Source: DASQHY01 sp035602605 (GTDB lineage: Bacteria; Acidobacteriota; Terriglobia; Acidiferrales; UBA7541). From it: a stretch of DNA of 60,145 nt. The translations under genes were made by a program, and so were the position numbers. Every line of letters begins with the position of its first letter. Position 1 is the first letter of the stretch. This document shows positions 1 through 6,994 of this stretch, one piece after another. The notes under the pieces are model-generated. The model had not been told where the DNA came from. It made no database searches and was given only the letters and a program-made list of their open reading frames with translations. The stretch lies in contig DATNLZ010000085.1 in assembly GCA_035602605.1 (NCBI GenBank), forward strand, positions 1 to 60,145. The letters run 5' to 3'.

Positions 1-97
1 TCATCACAGGGAGTCCCGACCTCCAAGCGATCGCCGTCCAACGATGCTTGTAACACAGGCTGACCCGTGTCCTCGATGCTGCTTTTAAGCCCATTTT

Positions 98-126
98 CAT
101 GCCCCGTGGTGCCCCGAAGGGGCATG
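98..126. repeat. 8-bp perfect inverted repeat near the IS110 remnant
   Basis: The arms catgcccc (98-105) and ggggcatg (119-126) are perfectly complementary around a 13-base loop. It lies downstream of the decayed IS110 transposase (minus strand), so it may be part of the element's non-coding end or a terminator-like hairpin. No clear T-run follows on either side, so a terminator call is not supported. The stretch 1-419 holds no other gene I can support. A minus-strand open frame at 163-423 overlaps the transposase stop but resembles no protein I know, and is probably non-coding IS sequence. Confidence 0.4.
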
Positions 127-419
127 AGGTCTGATATCAAACGACCAGTCAACTGATATTTCCTATCCGGGTTTCTCTTCTGCCCTGCTCAAGGGAGGCG
201 GCGCAAATCGCAGTCGAGGCGGCTGTCGCGACGGTTGATCACTCTGATATTCGCACGTCGGAACCGCATAATCGTGAATTCGTCGGGAGCTGCCTCGGAC
301 TAAGAGCGCGGATTGGGTCCGAAGACTTACCGCATAGGGGTTCACGAGGGTTCTCCTTTCCGTGTGCCCCTCGACCGCTACTCGCGCCGCCTCCTTTGAG
401 CTGCTGGTTTCAGAAGAAC

Positions 420-796
420 TCATGTTATGCCGCCCGCTGCCACGGCTCCTTCTGCCGCACCTTCCACTTTGACCCCAATGGCCCAGATGAAACCCAACAG
501 CTCGCGTCCCATCGCCGTGATCACCTTCCCCTTGTTCTTACCTCGCGCCGTGAGCTTTCGATACCGCGCATGTAACCGATGCTGCGCTTTCCAAGCAATC
601 TCTTTAACCTCTTCGCTGACTACCTCCTGTCGCTTGCGTAACGCTCCGCTCACGGTCGGCCGATGTCGGTACGACCACGCGGCCTCAATGACGATGCGTC
701 GCAGGTGCGCGTTCCCGGTCTTGGTGATCGCACCCCGCCGGCTACGGCAATTGTCTCTGCATGGACATCCATACCGACAAACCTTACTCTGTTCAT
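420..796 (-). pseudogene. IS110-family transposase remnant with internal deletion
   Basis: The minus-strand start at 796 reads MNRVRFVGMDVHAETIAVA, the typical first beta-strand of the DEDD RNase-H-like domain of IS110 transposases, including the first catalytic Asp in GMDVH. After about 20 codons the frame shifts. The next recognisable sequence (GAITKTGNAHLRRIVIEAAW, then the LRKRQEVVSEEVKEIAWKAQ region) is the C-terminal part of the Transposase_20 domain, ending at the TGA at 420-422. More than 200 codons, covering the rest of the DEDD domain and the linker, are missing. The two parts are in different frames, so no functional transposase can be made. This is an old deletion derivative. The family call is firm; the subfamily is not. 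Confidence 0.85.
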
Positions 797-930
797 AAAC
801 CGGCTCCTTTCACATGTGGCTCTGTGCGTTGCGAACTTCCGATTCACAGCGTAACCCACGACCTGTGAATCGGAGCCGGTCGTTTCATTGTGACTAGGCT
901 CTAGCGGACCATTCGCCGCCATCACTTTTC
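797..930 (-). other. Structured IS110 leader, possible bridge-RNA region
   Basis: Directly upstream of the transposase start (minus strand) two nested stems can be drawn. The outer arms are ggagccggt (872-880) and accggctcc (799-807). The inner arms are ctgtgaatcgg (863-873) and ccgattcacag (839-849), an 11-bp perfect repeat around 13 bases. The two stems share 872-873, so the inner stem is 9 bp when both form. IS110-group elements are known to encode their guide (bridge) RNA in the non-coding left end upstream of tnp. Position and nesting fit that, but I cannot assign target- or donor-binding loops. The stretch from about 931 to 1068 shows nothing else recognisable. Confidence 0.45.
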
Positions 931-1068
931 GTGGCGAAATATGGTCGAAGCGGCGTAGAATAAAGACAACGGTGCAGTGAAGCCGGGCATCATACTATGT
1001 AGGCTGTTCGAGTGTGACTGCCATCGCGCTGGGTTTAGCTGGAACGATGGGCAGATCAGAGGTTCGCA

Positions 1069-1818
1069 GTGAGACTCGTAACCCAGATCACGGGTATCGC
1101 ATCGACAATGCTGCTGGTCTGCGCGAGTGCGGTCGCACAATCACACCAGGTTTCGATCCCGCGAGTTCGATCGTCAGGCATGTCTTCAAATGTCAGAGTT
1201 GTCTCCTCAAACGGAGTGATGGTAAGCCGTCAAGCAAATCGGACCATGGCGCGCGGGGCGTCCGACGCTCAGGTTACGATCATCAACGATAACAATAATT
1301 TCTCGAATACGCCGTTCGTCACCGCTGCTTTCGAAACCAGGACTCTGCCTGACTCGCCAGGGCTTGGTTTCGACTTTGCGCACCTGGCCGCGGTGGGCCG
1401 CGGTCAAACCGTGTCGGTACCCACAGGTCTTGTATCCGGAGGGTTCATACTGCCTTTCTATTCCCAGCCGGCACCGGTTATTGTCGTGCAGCCCTCACCG
1501 GTTATTGTGGTACAGCAACCAGCGCAGCAAGTGGATGACCTTGCCGATCGGCCGCGAACCTCGCGAGGCGCGGAGGAGCGCCCCGCGGCAACGCCCGCCG
1601 GCGAGGCGGTCCCGGTTCGCGACGTGGGTGAATTTGTGTTGGTGCGTCGCGATGGAGGACAGGTTTTGGCGGTAGCTTTCACCGTGCAAAAAGGACAGAT
1701 CAGTTACGTCACACGCGATGGTGTTCGTCGCTCCGTTGCACTGTCGGTTTTAGACCTGGATGCCACACGCAATGAAAACGAAGAGCGCGGCACGACGTTG
1801 CGCTTGCCTGCGTTGTAG
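1069..1818 (+). CDS. Exported protein of unknown function
   Basis: I do not recognise the family. The GTG start at 1069 follows a weak purine-rich site (cagagg) and opens a clear signal peptide: MRLV, a hydrophobic stretch, then an AxA-type site near ASAVAQ (about residue 24). The mature protein is about 225 residues. It has a Val/Pro-rich middle with a short tandem repeat, PAPVIVVQP/SPVIVVQQP near residues 136-152, then a low-complexity Arg/Ala/Pro linker. A C-terminal segment (residues 185-240, containing DGGQVLAVAFTVQKGQISYV) looks like a small beta-rich domain. It runs convergently towards the CDF transporter. Probably periplasmic or surface-associated; function unknown. Confidence 0.6.
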   Translation: MRLVTQITGIASTMLLVCASAVAQSHQVSIPRVRSSGMSSNVRVVSSNGVMVSRQANRTMARGASDAQVTIINDNNNFSNTPFVTAAFETRTLPDSPGLGFDFAHLAAVGRGQTVSVPTGLVSGGFILPFYSQPAPVIVVQPSPVIVVQQPAQQVDDLADRPRTSRGAEERPAATPAGEAVPVRDVGEFVLVRRDGGQVLAVAFTVQKGQISYVTRDGVRRSVALSVLDLDATRNENEERGTTLRLPAL

Positions 1819-1890
1819 CGATTTCTGTCGCTTTAATTTCGGCGCGTCTCAGTCAACACGATCTCCTCTATCTTCATTCATGACTACAAA

Positions 1891-2904
1891 TTATTTTTCT
1901 GAGCGGATTGGTTCAGGCATCACATAACCTGAGCTGCGCGGCAGGCCGGCGCGCTCAAACTGAATCGTGGTATGACTGATGTGGAAATCGTGCGCCAGCT
2001 TCTCACGGATCGCCGCGAGGATCTTTTCACTTTCGTCCATGTGCATGTCGGGAATCCTCACGTGGCACGAAAGCGCATGTAGGTCAGTTCCCAGCGTCCA
2101 AATGTGTACATCGTGAATTTCCTGCACCCCTGCAACCGCCAAAATCGCCCGTGCCACTTTTTCAACTTCCATTCCGCGCGGGCGCCCCTCGAGCAAAATG
2201 TGTGCCGATTCTTTTAGAATACCTATGCTCGACCACAGCACCAGAAAACCGATTCCCAGTCCCAGCGCCGGATCCAGCCACTCCGCTCCGGTCACGTGAA
2301 TCAGCAGCGCTCCCAGAAGAATCGCAATATTGGAAATCGCGTCACCGAAGTTGTGGATCAGCACGCTTCGCAAGTTCAAGTCATGTCGCCCTCGAACCAG
2401 TGTCAGAGTGATCGCACCGTTCACCGCTAATGCGGCGATCGAAGTGGCAATCATCCAGCTTTCCACTACACGCACCGGATTCGCGAATCGTTCCCAAGCC
2501 TGATATCCGAGAAACACCGCCACTAATGCCAGAAGAATTGCGTTCGCGAATGCAGCGAGAATTCCAGCCCGATGATATCCATACGTTCTCTCGGAATCTG
2601 CCGAGCGTCCGGCCCAACGCAATGCCACCCAAGAAATGACAAGCGTAGGCACGTCGGAGAGATTGTGCAGCGCGTCGCTCAATAATGCGAACGAATGCCC
2701 CAGCGTACCACCGGCTACTTCCGCGACCACCAGAGCCAGGGTCGCAGCGGTTGACCACGCAAGGGCTCGGGACGAAAGCATCGCGTGCGCCGGGCCATGT
2801 GAGTGTGTGTGCGGCTGTGCCTGCGAATGTCTGCGTTCACTACTGCCCGCATTGCCTCGTTGCGGGCGTGTTTCGCGTCCGTGATCGTCGCGACGATCAT
2901 GCAT
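1891..2904 (-). CDS. Cation diffusion facilitator (CzcD-type metal exporter)
   Basis: This is a 337-residue CDF-family metal/proton antiporter of the inner membrane that would export Zn2+ or related divalent ions. The N-terminus is His-rich (HSQAQPHTHSHGPAH, about residues 25-40). Six membrane segments follow (about residues 45-235). The membrane metal site is visible in TM2 as HSFALLSDALHNLSD, and its TM5 partner as HNFGDAISN. The cytoplasmic C-terminal ferredoxin-like domain (about 240-320) contains DVHIWTLGTDLHALSCHV, the usual second metal-binding and dimer region. Length and order match CzcD/ZitB proteins. It stands alone, with no metal regulator beside it. Family certain; substrate inferred. 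Confidence 0.93.
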   Translation of the reverse strand: MHDRRDDHGRETRPQRGNAGSSERRHSQAQPHTHSHGPAHAMLSSRALAWSTAATLALVVAEVAGGTLGHSFALLSDALHNLSDVPTLVISWVALRWAGRSADSERTYGYHRAGILAAFANAILLALVAVFLGYQAWERFANPVRVVESWMIATSIAALAVNGAITLTLVRGRHDLNLRSVLIHNFGDAISNIAILLGALLIHVTGAEWLDPALGLGIGFLVLWSSIGILKESAHILLEGRPRGMEVEKVARAILAVAGVQEIHDVHIWTLGTDLHALSCHVRIPDMHMDESEKILAAIREKLAHDFHISHTTIQFERAGLPRSSGYVMPEPIRSEK

Positions 2905-3115
2905 TACGCCATTTTACCCACCGCTTGCGGCTTACGCATCCGAAGAATATTTGGTGCAGCAAGCTAACCAACAGCAGAGGCACTCAGGCATCGTAGGTTG
3001 ACTTCACCTTAGCCGGTGCCTACCATGACCATTAGTTTATTGGCGTAGCGGTTCGCGTCCAGTTCCCCCAACCAAGCGAAATTCGAGTAAGATTCGGTCG
3101 GGATTCTATTAGGTC

Positions 3116-4285
3116 ATGTCCAATCAAGAGGCCAAACTTACTTTTTGGGGAGTTCGCGGCTCGACGCCTACCGTGGACCCTGCCACGTGGCGCTATGGTG
3201 GCAATACGCCCTGCCTGGAACTGATTGCACCCGATGGAACCCAATTCATTCTGGACTGCGGCACCGGTTTGCGTATGCTCGGAAACCGCTGGGTGACTGC
3301 GGCGGAAAAAAGGGCCCCCGAAGCGCATATCTTCGTAACCCACTATCATTGGGACCATATCCAAGGCCTGCCGTTTTTTGCGCCGCTTTACGCCGAAAAA
3401 AACCGCTTTCACTTCTACAGTTTTCGGTCAAGGTTTCTTGGCCGCGACAGTCTCAAGCAGGTCTTCGAGACTCAAATGGCTTATCCCTATTTTCCAGTAG
3501 ACCTGTCGGCTATGTCTGCGGCCCGGAAGTTTTCGGAAGTCAGCGATGGCGACGATTTCGATATTCAAGGCACCAAAATTACGGCGCGGTGGCTGAACCA
3601 CCCGCAAGGCTGCCTCGGATTTCGATTGGAAACTCAAGCCGGCACCATCGTTTATGCTACTGACAATGAGCCGGGCGTCCCCAAACTCGACAAAAGTCTT
3701 CGAGAGCTGGCCGAGGGCGCGGACGTGTTTATCAACGATGCTCAGTTTTCCCCAGAACAGCTGGCAACGACGCGCAAAGGCTGGGGTCATTCCTCCTGGC
3801 TCGATGGCGTGAAGATCGCCAGGGAAGTGGGCGTCCGAAATTTAGTTCTGTTTCACCACGATCCGGATTCGACTGATCGAGTCGTTGACGGCGTTTTGCG
3901 CCAAGCCCGCGGGGATTTTGAAACCGTTTATGCGGCCTCGGAAGGCATGTCCATGACGCTTGGCGAAAAAAAGGTTGATGTTATTCTCCCCGGTGCGCGC
4001 TCTGCGCTGCGGCGAAAAGCACGTTTTCGGGCGCGGGTTGCAGGCTTTACCGAAACTGGCCAGGCCTTTCAGGAAGAAACGCTTATCACCGACCTCTCTT
4101 TGCAGGGGGCATTGCTTTACTTGAGTCACAGTCCGCGCCTGCAATCGGAGTTGCAAGTAACCATGGAAACGCCTGGCAATGATGTGAACGGCGACGGCGC
4201 CATGCATCTGCGAGGTTACGTGGTGCGGACCGAACCGCAACCCGACACAAATCAAACCGCAGTCGGTGTTGTCTTCACCGAATAA
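3116..4285 (+). CDS. MBL-fold metallohydrolase fused to a PilZ domain
   Basis: Residues 1 to about 265 form a metallo-beta-lactamase fold. It opens with LTFWGVRGSTP, has the HxHxDH dinuclear metal motif (THYHWDH, residues 75-81) and later FINDAQFSPEQ and LVLFHHDP. This is the subgroup related to RNase Z-like/phosphodiesterase proteins and often found in signalling hybrids. Residues about 285-389 form a PilZ domain: LRRKARFRARV supplies the RxxxR-type arginines and TDLSLQGALL the D/NxSxxG motif, which together bind c-di-GMP in the family. The fusion suggests a hydrolase whose activity or localisation responds to c-di-GMP. The substrate is unknown. It converges on the membrane gene at 4321-4965. 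Confidence 0.85.
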   Translation: MSNQEAKLTFWGVRGSTPTVDPATWRYGGNTPCLELIAPDGTQFILDCGTGLRMLGNRWVTAAEKRAPEAHIFVTHYHWDHIQGLPFFAPLYAEKNRFHFYSFRSRFLGRDSLKQVFETQMAYPYFPVDLSAMSAARKFSEVSDGDDFDIQGTKITARWLNHPQGCLGFRLETQAGTIVYATDNEPGVPKLDKSLRELAEGADVFINDAQFSPEQLATTRKGWGHSSWLDGVKIAREVGVRNLVLFHHDPDSTDRVVDGVLRQARGDFETVYAASEGMSMTLGEKKVDVILPGARSALRRKARFRARVAGFTETGQAFQEETLITDLSLQGALLYLSHSPRLQSELQVTMETPGNDVNGDGAMHLRGYVVRTEPQPDTNQTAVGVVFTE

Positions 4286-4320
4286 TTGGTCATTTTCGTG
4301 AACTAGCTTTCGATATGGTG

Positions 4321-4965
4321 TTATGCGCCGGCGGATTGACTTTGCTGGACGATGGAAAGCGGCGCGCGCATGACGCTGCGAATCGTTGTTTCCGCCAGAC
4401 GCGCAAGGTGTTCGGCAAAAAACCCTTCATAGGTGAATTCGGCCACTGAGCCGCTCCATTCCAGCCACAGGCTCCATCCGGAAACAGATTTCGCAGCGCG
4501 GACAGATATTAATTCATTCAGCGGGACGACTAGAATGGGATGCAAAGCTCGGTCCATCGCCCAGATTCGCTCCGCGCCAATAAAAAGCCGCACCGTGGCG
4601 ACCCTTCCGTGCGCTTGCTCATAGTGGCCGCCATTCACGGTGACGAGCGCGCCTAATTCCCGCGCGCGATTATCCACCGAGTTATCCGCACGGGATGCTC
4701 CGGCAAGCGCGGCAATCACGAACAGAATCAAGCCAATCACTCCAGTGATCCAGCTTGACGTTCGCCCTAGCGGAGCCACCACCATGATGGCGCCAAGGAT
4801 TCCCAAGGCAATTCGCAGCGCCAGCCATACGCGGGGCTTCCGGCGCAGCGCCAACGTCTTGGGAATTGCCAACATGAGGGTGAAGAGCAGCCGGAGGGCT
4901 CCGCGGCGGAGCTTGGCGAGCATGTTTCCGAGTCTTGTGTCGCTTGCTTCTTCAGGCATGACCAT
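4321..4965 (-). CDS. Membrane protein of unknown function
   Basis: This 214-residue protein has no family I can name. After a basic N-terminus (residues 1-45, with an amphipathic segment RRGALRLLFTLMLAIPKTLA) come two clear membrane helices: ALRIALGILGAIMVVAPLG (about 50-68) and WITGVIGLILFVIAALAGA (about 72-90). The C-terminal half (about 95-214) is soluble, with a beta-rich PH-like feel (VRLFIGAERIWAMDRALHPILVVPLNELISV) and a tail of helices. The start ATG at 4965 is preceded by a gagg site about 8 bases away; a second ATG two codons in is possible. Single gene between two convergent or independent neighbours. Confidence 0.6.
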   Translation of the reverse strand: MVMPEEASDTRLGNMLAKLRRGALRLLFTLMLAIPKTLALRRKPRVWLALRIALGILGAIMVVAPLGRTSSWITGVIGLILFVIAALAGASRADNSVDNRARELGALVTVNGGHYEQAHGRVATVRLFIGAERIWAMDRALHPILVVPLNELISVRAAKSVSGWSLWLEWSGSVAEFTYEGFFAEHLARLAETTIRSVMRAPLSIVQQSQSAGA

Positions 4966-5060
4966 TCATTTTCCTCAAGTTCATTTTCTCCCAACAGGTG
5001 ATCGGAACGCGAGTACTCTGCGCTATTCTGGTCAGCTACTCCGGTTACGACTCCTGCGGG

Positions 5061-5411
5061 TTAAGCCTTGAGCTGCGCGATTTCGCGCATTCGCGCAAAA
5101 GCGCGACGCACGTGAGGAATTGTGATCGAGCCCCCGACAACCAGAGCGACGTTAAGCGCGTCAATTACTTCATTGCGAGTCCAACCTCCTTCACCGCAAC
5201 GCACCAAATGATACGTAATGCAGTCATCGCAGCGCAAAACCATGGATGCAACCAGGCCAAGAAGCTCCTTGGTTTTCTCCGGTAGCGCACCAGCCTCATA
5301 GGATTGATGATCGAGCGCTAAAAAACGTTTTATCCCCAGATGACCGCAGCCCAGGATTTCCTCGTTCAATTCCGCGCGAGTCTTTTGAAAATCCTCTACG
5401 CTATCCGCCAT
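5061..5411 (-). CDS. AhpD/carboxymuconolactone decarboxylase-like protein
   Basis: This small all-helical protein (116 residues) carries the AhpD-type core LRCDDCITYHLVRCGEGG, in which the CxxC pair and the following His form the redox/proton-relay site. The start is set at 5411 because cggagg lies 6 bases upstream of that ATG; an ATG eight codons further upstream lacks a site. Members are peroxidase-like or peroxiredoxin-recycling proteins or true decarboxylases; CxxC plus His favours an alkylhydroperoxidase-like redox role. There is no peroxiredoxin neighbour. The following 500 bases (5436-5929) contain no gene I can recognise and precede the methyltransferase cassette. Confidence 0.85.
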   Translation of the reverse strand: MADSVEDFQKTRAELNEEILGCGHLGIKRFLALDHQSYEAGALPEKTKELLGLVASMVLRCDDCITYHLVRCGEGGWTRNEVIDALNVALVVGGSITIPHVRRAFARMREIAQLKA

Positions 5412-5935
5412 GCATTCCTCCGGGAGGGGGGCCAAGGAATAAGAGTGAACCTTCGCTTGCTGTCCTATTGTCTGACATTTTATCTGAGATTCCGCACGCA
5501 GAGAAATTTCTCTTTGGACATTTTCCTTACGGAGCGGATCCCGCGGTTTCCTTCGAGCTACCTCTAACGTCGCGATCGCAATCTGCCCGCCACATGCGGC
5601 GAGAGGAGGCCTGCCCCGTGGGTGTCAAGGCTCCCCGACGTAGGGGTGGGTACGCCCAAGAGGGCGAGTTTAGAACGTTTCTCGGACAGTTTGTGTCAAG
5701 CTTGCAACAATTTCATCTCACTTCTTCGGTTTGACTTTTCAGTCTGCCTTAACGTACGCTACGCTAGGCGAATAAAAAGCGATGTCTATTGGGCGGCCCT
5801 TAGTACGTGCAAAGCAAGGGAGTTTTCTCTAACGTTCCGCTGCGTCACGGAAGCCCTCTTCGGTGTGCTAGGCTCCACGCGCATTGCAGCCTAATTTTTT
5901 CGGCCTAACATCCACGAGCTAGCAGCGGAGTGACT

Positions 5936-6994
5936 TTGACGATGGGAACCGTAAGGTATATCGGATCTAAGTCGAGAATCGCGGCCGCAATTCTTGATCT
6001 GGTGGGTTCGCCCAGCCCGCAACATGGCGTATTTTTAGATTTGTTTGCCGGGACTGGCACGGTCAGTCGAGAAGCGGCCCTTAGGGGATGGCGCGTTCGA
6101 GCAAACGATCACCTTCACTCCAGTATGGCTGTCACGACAGCACAACTGGTTGCGGAGCCCGACGTACCGTTCGCATCGTTTGGTTGTTACCTTTCCGCGT
6201 TAATGGAATTAAACAGAGTGCTGGGCCGAAAGGGATTTATTTATCGCGAATATACTCCTTCGGGAATGAGCCGAACAGGACATAAGAGGCGTTATTTCAC
6301 AACCGAAAATGGGGCACGTATTGACGGTATCCGTTCCCGAATACGGGAATGGAGTGTCCATGGTCGAATCACTGAAGTCGAACAGCGGCTTCTAATCGCG
6401 GACTTGCTGCTCGCCGCGAACTCGGTCGCGAACATTGCGGGAACGTATGGTTGTTTTCTGCGCCATTGGACGTCAACATCGACCCATCCAATTACGTTAA
6501 GCCCGCGCACTTTGCTGCCTTTTCGGTGCAAATTCGAAGTTTCGACAAAGGATGCTTTTGAAGTTCGTGCGAATCCGGACGACGTGATGTACCTGGACCC
6601 ACCGTACACCAAAAGGCAGTATGCAGCCTATTATCACGTTTTGGAAACAATCACTGCTGGTGACGCCCCGATTGTAGGCGGCGTCACAGGCTTGCGGCCG
6701 TGGGAAGAGAAGTCTTCGATGTTCTGCTATAAAAGAGAAGCTTTGAAGGCAATGAGGACGCTTATTGAACGAATCAAAGCATTTCGGATTTTGATCTCTT
6801 ACAGCTCCGAAGGTCACATACATCGCAAAGAGCTAGAAGACATGGGATCAGCTTTTGGTAGGGTCAGAGTTCATCCCGTTGGGACTATCGGTCGATATCG
6901 ACCGAATAAGACTGCACAAGAGAACGGCAACGAGGTATCCGAGTACGTCATAGAGATCATCCGGTTGAATACCCGCGCAGCGGCGGTAGGATGA
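5936..6994 (+). CDS. D12-class N6-adenine DNA methyltransferase
   Basis: About 352 residues of the Dam/D12 class. SAM-binding motif I is FLDLFAGTGTVSREAALRG (about residues 32-50) and the N-terminal motif X is RYIGSKSRIAAAIL. The catalytic motif is DPPY (VMYLDPPYTKRQYAAYYH, about residue 220), marking transfer of methyl to adenine N6. The middle (about 75-200) is the target-recognition region. The start is uncertain: GTG 5930 overlaps the cggag site, TTG 5936 has good spacing and ATG 5942 is also possible. The stop overlaps the next gene by ATGA (6991-6994), so the two are translationally coupled. Codon use appears more AT-rich than the flanks, suggesting acquisition. Confidence 0.88.
   Translation: MTMGTVRYIGSKSRIAAAILDLVGSPSPQHGVFLDLFAGTGTVSREAALRGWRVRANDHLHSSMAVTTAQLVAEPDVPFASFGCYLSALMELNRVLGRKGFIYREYTPSGMSRTGHKRRYFTTENGARIDGIRSRIREWSVHGRITEVEQRLLIADLLLAANSVANIAGTYGCFLRHWTSTSTHPITLSPRTLLPFRCKFEVSTKDAFEVRANPDDVMYLDPPYTKRQYAAYYHVLETITAGDAPIVGGVTGLRPWEEKSSMFCYKREALKAMRTLIERIKAFRILISYSSEGHIHRKELEDMGSAFGRVRVHPVGTIGRYRPNKTAQENGNEVSEYVIEIIRLNTRAAAVG

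Noticed and set aside
163..423. An 86-codon minus-strand frame overlapping the IS110 transposase stop.
   Set aside because: It resembles no known protein and probably reflects the non-coding end of the IS element.
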